Shown here piece by piece: positions 25,470-34,894 of a stretch of 64,000 nt of DNA. The notes beneath the pieces were generated by a model. That model made no database searches. It worked only from the letters and a program-made list of their open reading frames with translations, and was not told where the DNA came from. Source of the stretch: Desulfoferrobacter suflitae (GTDB lineage Bacteria > Desulfobacterota > Syntrophobacteria > Syntrophobacterales > Syntrophobacteraceae); contig NZ_JAIBKA010000002.1 in the NCBI RefSeq assembly GCF_022603395.1, positions 1-64,000 on the forward strand, read 5' to 3'. Position 1 is the first letter of the stretch; each line of letters opens with the position of its first letter. Both the position numbers and the translations under genes were made by a program.

Positions 25470-25541
25470 TTTATTGTTTAGCATGGGCACGGATGATTTG
25501 CAGCGACAGGCGCACTACCTGGGTCGGAAAAGGAGCATTTC

Positions 25542-26903
25542 ATGCACGCACATTTAAGGGAACTGGTCCTTCTGACGGACTTGTACGAACTGACCATGGC
25601 CGCCGGCTATCACAAACATGCCATGTTCGCCCCCGCAACCTTCAGTTTGTTCATCCGCAAGTACGCTCCCAATCGCAGCTACTTCGTCAGCGCGGGACTC
25701 GAGGAAGTGATCGAGTTCTTGGAATCCTTTCAGTTCGTTCGGGAAGACCTCGATTTTCTGGACAAGACCGGGCGTTTTTCCCAGGACTTTCTCCACTACT
25801 TGAGCCGGATGCGTTTCACCGGCGATGTCCATGCGATTCCCGAAGGGCACCTGTTTTTTAAGGATGAACCGGTGCTGGAGGTCACCGCGCCCATCATCGA
25901 AGCTCAGATGGTGGAAAGCTTTATCATCAACGCCATCAATTTGCAGGTGGCCATTGCCTCCAAAGCGGCACGCTGTTTTCATGCGGCCGCCGGGCGGGGT
26001 TTGGTGGACTTTTCATTGAGACGCACGCAGGGAACCGATGCCGCCTTGAAAGTGGCCAGAGCCAGTTACATTGCCGGATTTGCGGGATCGAGCAATGTCT
26101 TGGCGGAAAAGATTTACAACATTCCGGCATCGGGCACCATGGCGCATTCTTTCATCACCAGTTTTGACGAAGAAATCGACGCCTTCCGAGCCTTTGCCGC
26201 AACCTTTCCCAAGAACACCGTGCTGCTCATCGATACCTATGACACCCTGGAAGGGGCGCGCAAAGCAGCTGTTGTGGGCAGAGAGATGCTCGAGCGGGGA
26301 GAGATGCTTCAGGGGGTCCGACTGGACAGCGGGGATATGGCGCAGCTGAGTCAAGACGTGCGCAAGATCTTAGATGAGGCGGGACTGGACAAGGTCAGCA
26401 TTTTCGCCAGCGGCGGTTTCGACGAATTCAAAATCGCGAGATATGTCCGGGAGGGGTGTAAAATCGACGCCTTTGGAGTGGGGACGAAAATGGGGGTGTC
26501 CGCTGATGCCCCCTACAACGACATGGCCTATAAGTTGGTGGAATACGATGGACGACCGGTTTTGAAATTGAGCAGCGGCAAGAAGACCCTCGTGGGCAAA
26601 AAGCAGGTATTCCGGTTGAAACAAGGTAGCCGAACCGTGAAGGACGTCATTGGGCTGCGTCATGAGGTACTCACCGGGGATCCTTTGTTGAAAATGGTCA
26701 TGCAGGGCGGGAAAAGGCTGTATGCACCGGAGCCTCTGGAGAAAATACGGGATCGCTTTTGCGACGAATTCGCCACCTTCGACGACGCTTACAAGGCCAT
26801 CGAGAAGCCGAATTTGTACCCGGTTGAACTGGGAACCGGCCTGCAGAAGCTGCAGGAGGAAGTTGTACAGAAGACCAGACAAAAGGAACTGGGGGAGAGC
26901 TGA
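25542..26903 (+). CDS. pncB: Nicotinate phosphoribosyltransferase
   Basis: 453-residue enzyme of the NAD salvage pathway; it joins nicotinate to PRPP, with ATP hydrolysis, to form nicotinate mononucleotide. The N-terminus 'LTDLYELTMAAGYHKH' and the stretch 'DFSLRRTQGTDAALKVARA' (catalytic region, about 160-180) are family signatures. 'RLDSGDMAQLSQDVR' and 'FGVGTKMG' contact phosphoribosyl and phosphate. Full family length. AAAGGAGC precedes the ATG. It lies 72 bases after the PEP-synthase-like gene and before a TVP38-type gene. Confidence 0.93.
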   Translation: MHAHLRELVLLTDLYELTMAAGYHKHAMFAPATFSLFIRKYAPNRSYFVSAGLEEVIEFLESFQFVREDLDFLDKTGRFSQDFLHYLSRMRFTGDVHAIPEGHLFFKDEPVLEVTAPIIEAQMVESFIINAINLQVAIASKAARCFHAAAGRGLVDFSLRRTQGTDAALKVARASYIAGFAGSSNVLAEKIYNIPASGTMAHSFITSFDEEIDAFRAFAATFPKNTVLLIDTYDTLEGARKAAVVGREMLERGEMLQGVRLDSGDMAQLSQDVRKILDEAGLDKVSIFASGGFDEFKIARYVREGCKIDAFGVGTKMGVSADAPYNDMAYKLVEYDGRPVLKLSSGKKTLVGKKQVFRLKQGSRTVKDVIGLRHEVLTGDPLLKMVMQGGKRLYAPEPLEKIRDRFCDEFATFDDAYKAIEKPNLYPVELGTGLQKLQEEVVQKTRQKELGES

Positions 26904-27004
26904 TAAACCAACAATCGTCTTGCAGTGAGGCTGCCAGGGGGGATAACTGTGCCCACCTCGCAAATCCGCACCGCACAACAGTTGTGATGGCAGGAGGCTT
27001 TACA

Positions 27005-27715
27005 TTGGAATCGAGAAGCAATCCCGCACGACCCGGATCACGCAGCACCGGGTCTCTTATCAAGGCTTTCATACTGCTCGCGTTCATCCTGTTTGCCGTC
27101 TATTTGGTGCGTTTTTCCCCCGTCAAGGAGCATTTCACCGTTGCGGCTTTGAGCCAATTGTTGGAGGCCGCAGGTGCATGGGCGCCGATAGCCTTTATCT
27201 TCATCTATGCAGTGGGCGTGTGCCTGTTTATTCCCGGAAGTCTCCTGACGGGCCTGGGTGCCGCGCTATTCGGGCCGTACTGGGGATTTGTCTGGGTGTG
27301 GCTGGGGGCAATGCTGGGTGCGAGCGCTTCCTTCTTAATCGGCAGAACCTTAGGCAGAGAATTTGCGGCATCCCTGGCCGGCGACCGGCTGCAAAAATAT
27401 GATGATGCCATCGAGCGAAACGGGTTTACAACGGTTTTGTATCTGCGGTTGATTTATTTCCCTTTCACTCCCATGAACTTCGGCATGGGCATCACCAAGG
27501 TGCGCTTTTGGGATTATTTTGCCGGCACCGCCCTGGGCATCGTTGTGGGAACGTTTGTCATCGCGTTCTTTTTCGGCACTCTCAAGCAGATCTGGGCATC
27601 CGGGGATTGGGGGCAAATCCTTTCTACCAGGGTATTTGTCTCTGTTGGGTTGTTCATCTTTTCCCTCTTCATTCCCGTCATCGTCAAGAAGTTCAAGGGG
27701 GAAAGGGCGGTGTAG
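27005..27715 (+). CDS. TVP38/TMEM64 (VTT-domain) membrane protein
   Basis: About 236 residues with six hydrophobic segments in the VTT/DedA-type fold. Signatures: 'FIPGSLLTGLGAALFGPYWG' about residues 75-95, 'GRTLGREFAAS' about 115-125 and 'LIYFPFTPMNFGMGITKVRF' about 150-170. VTT proteins act in membrane lipid handling or scrambling; the bacterial role is not fixed. A TTG at 27005 sits seven bases after AGGAGG; this is preferred to GTG 26984 and ATG 26987, which lack a ribosome site. A VTT domain also forms the C-terminus of the phospholipase-like gene at 35192. Confidence 0.85.
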   Translation: MESRSNPARPGSRSTGSLIKAFILLAFILFAVYLVRFSPVKEHFTVAALSQLLEAAGAWAPIAFIFIYAVGVCLFIPGSLLTGLGAALFGPYWGFVWVWLGAMLGASASFLIGRTLGREFAASLAGDRLQKYDDAIERNGFTTVLYLRLIYFPFTPMNFGMGITKVRFWDYFAGTALGIVVGTFVIAFFFGTLKQIWASGDWGQILSTRVFVSVGLFIFSLFIPVIVKKFKGERAV

Positions 27716-27788
27716 CAGCCTTCCGCTTAGAAACCGAAGAATTTGCCCCTTCAGCTGTAAAATTGAACCACACGGAACGCCAGGGCGT

Positions 27789-28334
27789 TCAACCGACTCG
27801 ACCGTCAGCATGCAGGTCGCACACGTGAAAAGAGAATGCACCCCGTGGGCGGTCGGCACAATAAAGCCTTAACGTCTCGCGGATCACCGGGAATGCCAGC
27901 TGATCCCAAGGAATGTGCGCTTCCTCGAACAGCCGAATTTCAAGACTCTCTCCCCCCGAAGTGAAATTGGTTTTCACCAGGCGAGCCCGAAACATCAGAT
28001 AGACCTGGCTTATGAATGACAGATTCACAAGGGCAAACGGCGTCAGGTCCTGGATTGTTGCTCCGGCTTCTTCCCACGCCTCGCGCCTGGTGCCTTCATA
28101 AACCGTCTCATTGTTTTCCATGTAGCCGGCCGGCAGAGTCCATTTACCGTATCCGGGCTGTATCGCGCGGCGACAGAGCAATATTTGTCCGTTCTTTTCC
28201 GCTATGCAGCCCACCACCATCTTCGGGTTTTCATAATGGATGGTGCCGCAGCGATCGCATACATGGCGCGGCCGATCGTCTTCCGGGGGAATGCGCAAGG
28301 TCACCTGAGCGCCGCACTTACTGCAAAAATTCAT
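27789..28334 (-). CDS. Nudix hydrolase with N-terminal zinc ribbon (NudC-like)
   Basis: 181 residues. Two CxxC pairs in the first 30 residues ('FCSKCGA', 'HVCDRCGT') form a zinc ribbon. The Nudix box follows, with 'GYMENNETVYEGTRREAWEE' matching G-x5-E-x7-RE-UxEE. Members hydrolyse NADH, nucleoside diphosphate sugars or related compounds, releasing phosphate-linked products; NADH pyrophosphatases share the ribbon. The start at 28334 has a CAGGAA site and gives the expected 'MNFCSKCGA' beginning. It converges on the VTT gene and lies 343 bases downstream of trpF, in the same direction. Confidence 0.85.
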   Translation of the reverse strand: MNFCSKCGAQVTLRIPPEDDRPRHVCDRCGTIHYENPKMVVGCIAEKNGQILLCRRAIQPGYGKWTLPAGYMENNETVYEGTRREAWEEAGATIQDLTPFALVNLSFISQVYLMFRARLVKTNFTSGGESLEIRLFEEAHIPWDQLAFPVIRETLRLYCADRPRGAFSFHVCDLHADGRVG

Positions 28335-28677
28335 GCTGATTTCCTGTAAGCAATTTCCGATTGAGAGCTTCTTTCTTTCCGTCGTCAAACCGACGCTCGC
28401 TCAACATCATGAGGCATGTCATTCAGCCCCTTTCCTCATTTGCAGGCCTTGTTGATGAGTTTCGCTTCGCTCTACCGATCCTAGGCATTACGGCACTGCC
28501 CGTAATCACTTTGAGGTAGGATGGGTAGAGTCACCCCGACCAGCCGCCACAGCTGCACCCAGAAGCCTTGTCTGATCTGCGTTCATGGGCGGCTGACAAA
28601 TAACTTTGCACCGTAAAAAAGTTCAAATCGGCGCTCATGGCGTGGATCCGCAAAATTTTATCATAAACGTCTCGAAC
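28335..28677. other. Intergenic region downstream of trpF
   Basis: 343 bases between trpF and the Nudix gene, both on the minus strand. It contains a hairpin with a 7-bp stem (ATTACGG/CCGTAAT, 28487-28506), which may end the trp transcript but has no adjacent T-run. No tRNA or protein gene was recognised. Confidence 0.35.
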
Positions 28678-29400
28678 CTAGACCTCAAGGCACTTGCCAC
28701 GGGTTTCAGGGAAAACCTTGTAGCAGCTTCCCGGCAGGCTCACCCTGGCGACCGCTTCCAGGAACGTTCTTACCTTGTCTATATCCTTTATTCCGGCAAA
28801 GGCCTCGACGCCCGAGCTGACATCGACGCCGGCCGGCAATGCCGAGCGTATCGCCTGGGCTACATTGTCGGGGTTCAAGCCTCCTGCCAAAATCACCGGT
28901 TTGCGCCGGCAGATCGTCGCGGCCGAGCTCCAATCCCATTGCAGCGCATTGCCGCCGGGCAGCGCCCCGCCCGCGCACTCCACCAGGTATGCTGTCACTC
29001 GATACAAGTCCGCCGTTTCAATGGAAGGCTGCTTATTGACATAAAGTCCCTTGATCACCAAGAGCCCCTCCAGCATCAACTTATCCGTTAAATCGGGATC
29101 TTCCCGTCCATGCAACTGCACCGCCTGTAATCCGCAGTGCTCGACTTTATGCATAATGGTTACAAAGGTCTCGTCGACAAACACCCCAACGGTGCAGACA
29201 TGCTGGGGCAACCGGCGGCAAATTTCCGCAGCCTGCTCATCAGTCACATAACGGGGACTGGGAGGGTAGAACACGCAGCCGATGGCATCCGCACCGAGCT
29301 CCGCACAGGCCAGCGCCTGATCGGGATGAGTCAGGCCACATATCTTAACTTGCGGTGCCTCGCCGAACCGCGGTTCGGCAGTGTTTTCAGAGAGTATCAT
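28678..29400 (-). CDS. trpF: Phosphoribosylanthranilate isomerase
   Basis: 240 residues, a TIM-barrel isomerase that converts phosphoribosylanthranilate to CdRP in tryptophan synthesis. 'VKICGLTHPDQAL' near residue 18 holds the catalytic Cys, 'VQLHG' lies near residue 92, and 'ILAGGLNPDNV' plus 'GVDVSSGVE' form the phosphate-binding C-terminal loops (about 170-200). The start at 29400 overlaps the end of trpC by 14 bases, so translation is probably coupled. It is the last gene of the aro-trp operon. A short tail of about 20 residues extends beyond the usual end. Confidence 0.93.
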   Translation of the reverse strand: MILSENTAEPRFGEAPQVKICGLTHPDQALACAELGADAIGCVFYPPSPRYVTDEQAAEICRRLPQHVCTVGVFVDETFVTIMHKVEHCGLQAVQLHGREDPDLTDKLMLEGLLVIKGLYVNKQPSIETADLYRVTAYLVECAGGALPGGNALQWDWSSAATICRRKPVILAGGLNPDNVAQAIRSALPAGVDVSSGVEAFAGIKDIDKVRTFLEAVARVSLPGSCYKVFPETRGKCLEV

Positions 29401-30193
29401 CCGCTTGCCCCAACAGTTCTCTGAGAAACAAGGAGGGATCTTCTGCCCGCACCAGACTCTCACCAATGAGAAAGTTCCATATGCCGGCCTGCAAAAGCTC
29501 CTCGACTTGTTTGCGAGTACGAATGCCGCTTTCTGCCACCGCAACCTGATCCGCTTGGAGCAGCCGCACCATACGCATTGAGGTTTGGATGTCTGTTTTG
29601 AAGCTGGTCAGGTCGCGATTGTTGATTCCTATCAGACGGGCGCCCGCCCGGGTCGCGCCCTCGAGCTCGGCTTCCGAGTGAACTTCTACCAAAACGTCTA
29701 ATTGAAGCTCTGTGCAGAGCTGCAGATGGTCTTTGAGCTGTTCGGAAGCGAGTGCCCTCACGATCAGCAACACGGCATCGGCCCCCAGGGCGCAGGATTC
29801 ATAGATCTGGTAGCTCGAGAGGATAAAATCCTTTCGCAGAACTGGAAGTCGGGTTGCTTCCCGTGCCCTGCGCAGATCTTCAAAGCTGCCGAAGAAAAAG
29901 GTCTGATCCGTGAGAACGGATATGGCGGCCGCCCCTCCCTCCTCATAAAGGCGCGCATATTGAGCGGGATCCAGTGATTCGCGTATTTTCCCACGCGAAG
30001 GCGAGCCGCGCTTGATTTCGGCAATGATATTCGCTCCGTGGGTGCCGGGAGCTTGCAGATGTCCAAAGAAAGAGCGCCGAACGGTGCGCTCTTCTGCTCT
30101 GGCGCGTAGCTCCCTTGCCGGGACTTTTTTTCGGGCCTCTTCGATTTCTTTTCTTTTCTTTTCCAGAATGGTAGTCAAAAAGTCTGATTGCAT
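29387..30193 (-). CDS. trpC: Indole-3-glycerol phosphate synthase
   Basis: 268-residue TIM-barrel enzyme that closes the indole ring of CdRP. Family motifs are 'IIAEIKRGSPSRG' (about 56-68), 'LTDQTFFFGS', 'PVLRKDFILSSYQIYE' (about 117-132) and 'INNRDLTSFKTD'. The gene follows trpD by 119 bases and overlaps trpF by 14 bases. Full family length and all expected catalytic lysines and glutamate motifs are present. Confidence 0.94.
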   Translation of the reverse strand: MQSDFLTTILEKKRKEIEEARKKVPARELRARAEERTVRRSFFGHLQAPGTHGANIIAEIKRGSPSRGKIRESLDPAQYARLYEEGGAAAISVLTDQTFFFGSFEDLRRAREATRLPVLRKDFILSSYQIYESCALGADAVLLIVRALASEQLKDHLQLCTELQLDVLVEVHSEAELEGATRAGARLIGINNRDLTSFKTDIQTSMRMVRLLQADQVAVAESGIRTRKQVEELLQAGIWNFLIGESLVRAEDPSLFLRELLGQADDTL

Positions 30194-30312
30194 ATGGGGC
30201 TCACATTCTCATGGTAGTTCACGCGGATGAATCCACCTGTTCGTTAAAGGATAACGACATCGATCAGGATCACTGCGCCATGTTTAACCCCCTCAGGCGC
30301 GGCAGCGAAACA

Positions 30313-31332
30313 TCAAGGCGCATTGTCCCTGGTGTACTGGATCAGCGCGTCGAGTTTGGCCGCGGCTGAACCCGAATCGATGGAGTTTTCCGCCTGCTTA
30401 ACACCGTCGGCAAAGTCTCCCGCAACACCCGCCGCAATGAGGGCGGCTGCCGCATTCACCACCACCACATCGCGTTTGGGACCCTTTTCCCCGGCAAGGA
30501 TTTGCCGGGTGATTTGTGCATTCTGAACGGGATCACCCCCCTCGAGATCCTGTGGTTGCGCACTTGTTCCCAACAGCTGATCGGGGGTCAGATCGTAAGT
30601 CTTGATCAAACCGTCAGCCAATTCGGACACGCGCGTGGGAGCACAAATGGTGATCTCGTCCAATCCGTCATGGCCATGTACAACAAAGGCTCTGCGGCTG
30701 CCGAGCAAACGCAGCGCTTCGGCAAACATTTCCGTCAATTCCGGAGCATACACGCCAAGCAGCTGGCAGTTGGCTCCGGCCGGGTTGGTCAGCGGACCAA
30801 GCATATTGAATATGGAACGGATGCCCACCTCTTTGCGCGCTTTGGCTGCATACCGCATGGCTCCGTGAAACAGAGGAGCGAACAGGAATCCTATGCCTAT
30901 TTCCTGCACAGCCTCTTCCACCACCTCCGGCACCACATCCAGATGCATGCCCAGAGCCTCGAGTAAGTCAGCGCTGCCACACTGACTGGAAACCGATCGG
31001 TTGCCGTGCTTGGCAACGGTAACCCCGCAACCTGCCACAACAAAAGCAGAAGTCGTAGAAATATTGAAAGTGCGGGCTCTGTCTCCGCCGGTTCCACAGG
31101 TATCCACCACGGTATCGGCCGAAGCCTGAATCCTGGTCGCCTTGCGGCGCATGGCCCGGGCAGCCCCGGCCAACTCCGAAAAAGTCTCTCCCTTGGTGGC
31201 AAGAGCAGCCATAAGAGCACCAATTTGAGCGTCGGTGGCATTGCCCGACATGATTTCGGTCATCACTTCGGCCATTTCAGCTTCATCCAAATCCTGCCTC
31301 TTGCTGATTTTCTTCACCGCTTCCTGAATCAT
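30313..31332 (-). CDS. trpD: Anthranilate phosphoribosyltransferase
   Basis: 339 residues, full length. It transfers phosphoribosyl from PRPP to anthranilate. Signature 'VDTCGTGGDRARTFNIST' (about 77-94) binds PRPP and 'AKHGNRSVSSQCGSADLLEA' (about 108-127) contacts anthranilate. It is separate from trpG, so no fused glutamine amidotransferase is present here. It lies 26 bases after trpG in the operon. Confidence 0.95.
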   Translation of the reverse strand: MIQEAVKKISKRQDLDEAEMAEVMTEIMSGNATDAQIGALMAALATKGETFSELAGAARAMRRKATRIQASADTVVDTCGTGGDRARTFNISTTSAFVVAGCGVTVAKHGNRSVSSQCGSADLLEALGMHLDVVPEVVEEAVQEIGIGFLFAPLFHGAMRYAAKARKEVGIRSIFNMLGPLTNPAGANCQLLGVYAPELTEMFAEALRLLGSRRAFVVHGHDGLDEITICAPTRVSELADGLIKTYDLTPDQLLGTSAQPQDLEGGDPVQNAQITRQILAGEKGPKRDVVVVNAAAALIAAGVAGDFADGVKQAENSIDSGSAAAKLDALIQYTRDNAP

Positions 31333-31358
31333 TGGTTCAATTCTCCTTTTCCCGGCAA

Positions 31359-31961
31359 CTACCCAACAGTATGCTTCTCGTCTTTGCCCATGCCATTCGA
31401 TTTATTCAAAAAGTTCCTCAGCAATCTTTTTCCCACCGGAGTCATGATGGATTCGGGATGGAACTGGATTCCCTCCGTTGGATGATGCATGTGCCTGATA
31501 CCCATGATCTCACCATCTTCCGCCTGTGCAGTGACTCGCAGACAGGGCGGCAGCTGCTCCTTTGAAACCGCCAGAGAATGATAACGCATGGCTTGAAATG
31601 GAGAGCGGATTCCCTGGTACAACGACTCACCATCCGTTGTGACCGTGGAGACCTTGCCATGCATCAGGTGCCGCGCGCGAATGACTTTGCCCCCGAAGGC
31701 GACCGCAATGGCCTGATGGCCGAGGCAAACGCCCAGAATGGGAATGTGGCCCGAACATTCCTGAATCAGGGAAATGGAAATTCCGGCCGATTCAGGTCCC
31801 CCGGGTCCCGGGGAAATCACAATTCCCCTGGGCTTCCATGATTTGACGTCATCCACCGAAACCACGTTGTTGCGGACCACTTTCACGTCCGCCCCAAGCA
31901 TCTGTAAGTATTGGACAAGATTATAGGTAAATGAATCATAGTTATCAATCATGACGATCAT
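31359..31961 (-). CDS. trpG: Anthranilate synthase glutaminase subunit
   Basis: 200-residue class I glutamine amidotransferase (TrpG/PabA). It releases ammonia from glutamine for TrpE. The catalytic Cys lies in 'GVCLGHQAI' (about 78) and His/Glu in 'FHPESIMTPVG' near the C-terminus. 'MIVMIDNYDSFTYNLVQYL' is the standard N-terminus; GGAGG lies five bases before the ATG at 31961. It is 25 bases downstream of trpE. It might also serve aminodeoxychorismate synthase, as PabA does, if no separate pabA exists. Confidence 0.93.
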   Translation of the reverse strand: MIVMIDNYDSFTYNLVQYLQMLGADVKVVRNNVVSVDDVKSWKPRGIVISPGPGGPESAGISISLIQECSGHIPILGVCLGHQAIAVAFGGKVIRARHLMHGKVSTVTTDGESLYQGIRSPFQAMRYHSLAVSKEQLPPCLRVTAQAEDGEIMGIRHMHHPTEGIQFHPESIMTPVGKRLLRNFLNKSNGMGKDEKHTVG

Positions 31962-31986
31962 GATGACCTCCAAGCTGTGTGAATTT

Positions 31987-33468
31987 TCAGGAATCGGCCG
32001 CTTCCCTGATCAATTGAAGCGCCCTATCGATGGCCATGGCTTTATTGACGGTTTCCTGCCGTTCTCGTTCGGGATCAGAATCCGCCACTATTCCGGCTCC
32101 CGCCCTGACGGTAAGCTTTCCATCCTGGATGCAAGCCGTGCGAATGGTGATGGCAAGATCCATATTCCCGGTGAAAGAGAAGTAGCCAATCGCCCCGCCA
32201 TACGGTCCCCGGGGCTCCTTTTCCATGGCGGCGATAATTTCCATGGCTCTGACTTTGGGCGCCCCTGACAGAGTTCCTGCCGGGAAAGTCGCCCGCAACA
32301 GATCCCAGGCGTCGCAGCCGGTCTTCAGGTCACAGGAGATGTTGGAAACCAGATGCATCACATGGGAATAACGCTCCACGATCATCAGGTCGGTCACCTG
32401 CACCGTGCCGGTCTCGGCCACCCTGCCCAGGTCGTTTCGCCCCAGATCCACGAGCATCAGGTGCTCCGCCCTCTCCTTTGGATCCTGCAAAAGTTCGTCA
32501 GCCAACTTCCTGTCCTCCTGCTCGCTCTTGCCTCTCGGTTTGGTTCCCGCAATGGGGCGTAGGGTAGCCACCCCATTTTCCAGGCGCACCATCGTTTCCG
32601 GCGAGGACCCCACCAGGACTGTCTCACCCAGGTGCAGAAAGAAGAGATAAGGGGATGGATTGATGTAGCGCTGCCCGCGATACAGCCACCAGGGGTCGGG
32701 GGGAGGTGCGCATTCGAAGGGTTGCGAGATGACCGCCTGTATGATGTCGCCGGCAGCCACATGGTCTTTCACTCGCCGGACCTGAGAGCGAAACGATTCG
32801 GGGTCTACCCGCGCCTTCAGCTTGCAGGGAGGGATCGAAGCCTGCTGCTCTATCGCAATTGGTTGATTCAATATGGCCTGCATGTTATCGAGGCGGTTCA
32901 GGCAGTCTTCGTAAACCTGCGCAGGGTCCTTACCCTCCAGAAACGCATAGGCCACCAGCGTCATGGTATGGCGCACATTGTCAAAAATCAGCAGTTGATC
33001 CGGCAAAATGAAATGGGCCAAAGGCTTGTCTTCCGGAAGCAGATTGGGAATGGCTTCAAAAAATGCAACCATTTCGTAGGTCAGATAGCCCACGATGCCG
33101 CCCCAGAACCGTGGGAGGCCGGGGAGAGAAACCGGCTTGTATTTTTCCATGAGAGAACGCAGGACTGCCAGGGGATCACCTTGATGGGGCAGGTGCTGTG
33201 TGGAAGAGCCATTGTCGACCTCCACCCGGTCTGTGAAAACACGAATCTGTCCCTGGGCGGAAGCACCCAGGAAGCTGTACCTCCCCCAGCGTTCTCCTCC
33301 CTCCATACTTTCAAGCAGGAACAGCGGCCCGTCTCCTCGATAGAATTTCGCCAAGGCAGAGACCGGAGTCTCGGCATCCGCCAAAATTTCCAGGCAGACG
33401 GGCACCAGGTTCCCCCGTTCGGACAGCCTAAAAAACTCTTCCTTTTCCGGATAGCGTGCGATCTTCAT
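31987..33468 (-). CDS. trpE: Anthranilate synthase component I
   Basis: 493-residue chorismate-binding enzyme that makes anthranilate. 'LFLLESMEGGERWGRYSFLG' (about 47-66) includes the LLES motif, which in TrpE binds tryptophan for feedback inhibition, so it is expected to be Trp-sensitive. C-terminal motifs 'SPETMVRLENG', 'RPIAGTKPRG' and 'GAPKVRAMEII' form the chorismate site. GGGAG precedes the ATG at 33468. It lies after aroF and before trpG, both in the same direction. Expression should depend on the Trp leader at 34895-35089. Confidence 0.95.
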   Translation of the reverse strand: MKIARYPEKEEFFRLSERGNLVPVCLEILADAETPVSALAKFYRGDGPLFLLESMEGGERWGRYSFLGASAQGQIRVFTDRVEVDNGSSTQHLPHQGDPLAVLRSLMEKYKPVSLPGLPRFWGGIVGYLTYEMVAFFEAIPNLLPEDKPLAHFILPDQLLIFDNVRHTMTLVAYAFLEGKDPAQVYEDCLNRLDNMQAILNQPIAIEQQASIPPCKLKARVDPESFRSQVRRVKDHVAAGDIIQAVISQPFECAPPPDPWWLYRGQRYINPSPYLFFLHLGETVLVGSSPETMVRLENGVATLRPIAGTKPRGKSEQEDRKLADELLQDPKERAEHLMLVDLGRNDLGRVAETGTVQVTDLMIVERYSHVMHLVSNISCDLKTGCDAWDLLRATFPAGTLSGAPKVRAMEIIAAMEKEPRGPYGGAIGYFSFTGNMDLAITIRTACIQDGKLTVRAGAGIVADSDPERERQETVNKAMAIDRALQLIREAADS

Positions 33469-33611
33469 TGTTTCATCTCCCAGGGACATTGAAGGCAACA
33501 ACTGCAGGTGCATTTTACAACTGCAGCAGCCGGTGCATTCGGTAAGCAAGCCTTGGATTTTCACCGTTTGTTGTGGTCGGGTTTGAAGCAGCCATAGCAC
33601 TTCCAGGACTA

Positions 33612-34649
33612 TCAAGGTATCGAGATGACGGGGGCAATGCCGTCAGGGCGAAATATCCTGAAAATTGGCGCCACCTGTGAGCAGAGCTCTGTGAACTGCT
33701 CCGGATAGAGGGACTGAGCGCCGTCACTGAGGGCCGTCTCCGGCTGATGGTGCACCTCCACCATGAGCCCATGAGCTCCGACCGCAACGGCCGCCCGGCT
33801 CAGCGGAATGACCTGGTCACGCCGCCCGGCCGCATGACTCGGGTCGACAATGATCGGCAAATGGCTTTCCTTTTGAACGACCGGGACCGCTGAAAGATCG
33901 AGGGTATTGCGGCTGTGATGGGCAAACGTGCGCACCCCTCTTTCACACAGAATCACCCTGGCATTGCCCGCCTCCATGATGTATTCGGCCGCCATCAGCC
34001 ACTCCTCGATCGTTGCTGACAGCCCCCGCTTCAGCAGAATCGCTTTATCCGAACGGCCGGCGCGGCGCAGCAGGCTGAAATTCTGCATGTTGCGCGTTCC
34101 TATCTGGACCACGTCGGCATATTCTTCCACCAAATCAAACAGTTCATGGTCCATGGCTTCTGTCACCACCGGCATGCCTGTCGCATCCCGCACTCGTGCC
34201 AGGATTTTCAAGCCATCTTCTCCAAGCCCTTGGAATGCATAGGGAGAAGTGCGCGGCTTGAATGCTCCGCCCCTGAACAGTTTAGCACCCGACTGCTTGA
34301 CCAGCCTCGCAATGGTGAGAGCCTGCCGTTCACTTTCAATGGCGCACGGGCCGGCAATGATAGTCAGATGACCGTTGCCGATGGCATTCTCACCGACCCG
34401 AATGATGCTGTCGTCCGGCTGGAATTCTCGGCTGACCAGCTTATAGGGTCGCGTAACCGGAATCACTTCCTTCACTCCGGGCAACCCCAGGAAGGGGGAT
34501 GCGTCGATGTGACCCTGGTTGTGCAAAACGCCAATGGCGACCCTTTGACCTCCGGGAATAGGACGGGCCGTTAGACCTTTTGCCTCGATGGCGGCAACCA
34601 CCGCATTGATTTCCATCGCTGTTGCCGTCTTGTTCATGACCACAAGCAT
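33612..34649 (-). CDS. aroF: 3-deoxy-7-phosphoheptulonate synthase (DAHP synthase, type I-beta)
   Basis: 345 residues, the first enzyme of the shikimate pathway, which condenses PEP and erythrose 4-phosphate. Residues 1-70 form the ferredoxin-like regulatory domain of the Thermotoga-type enzymes. The barrel follows: 'IIAGPCAIESERQA' (about 93-106), 'KLFRGGAFKPRTSPYAFQG' (about 118-136) and 'PIIVDPSHAAGRRD' (about 262-275). AGGAG precedes the ATG at 34649 by seven bases. It heads the tryptophan operon, 245 bases after the Trp attenuator; so the shikimate entry step is tied to Trp supply in this organism. Confidence 0.93.
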   Translation of the reverse strand: MLVVMNKTATAMEINAVVAAIEAKGLTARPIPGGQRVAIGVLHNQGHIDASPFLGLPGVKEVIPVTRPYKLVSREFQPDDSIIRVGENAIGNGHLTIIAGPCAIESERQALTIARLVKQSGAKLFRGGAFKPRTSPYAFQGLGEDGLKILARVRDATGMPVVTEAMDHELFDLVEEYADVVQIGTRNMQNFSLLRRAGRSDKAILLKRGLSATIEEWLMAAEYIMEAGNARVILCERGVRTFAHHSRNTLDLSAVPVVQKESHLPIIVDPSHAAGRRDQVIPLSRAAVAVGAHGLMVEVHHQPETALSDGAQSLYPEQFTELCSQVAPIFRIFRPDGIAPVISIP

Positions 34650-34756
34650 TTTGGTTCTCCTCATTTTTTGTCGATTCCAATGAAATGCGCCACGGCGCAC
34701 TGAGCAATCCGTTTCCGCACCACCTGATACCGGTCGAAAATATGCTCAGGAACGGC

Positions 34757-34777
34757 TCAAAAGTACTGTTCAGTCAT
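34757..34777 (-). other. Six-codon micro-ORF in the aroF leader
   Basis: ATG at 34777 is followed by five sense codons (Thr-Glu-Gln-Tyr-Phe) and TGA at 34757-34759. A clean AGGAG site sits eight bases upstream, far better than chance leaders usually have. It lies between the Trp terminator and aroF. Because two of its six codons encode aromatic residues (Tyr, Phe), it may be a second leader peptide that reacts to those amino acids, or a remnant of a gene. No terminator was seen between it and aroF. Confidence 0.35.
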
Positions 34778-34894
34778 GCTGTTATCTCCTGGAATGCGGT
34801 GACCGCGCACATCATCCGATCTCCGTCGCCCTGGCGGTAGTGTGCCGAGATGATGTGAGGCCGTTACGCTCAGACACTTCCCAAGTCAGTCCTG

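Noticed and set aside
28487-28506. 7-bp stem as an intrinsic terminator after trpF
   Set aside because: No T-run follows on either strand, so it is recorded only as a hairpin in the intergenic note.
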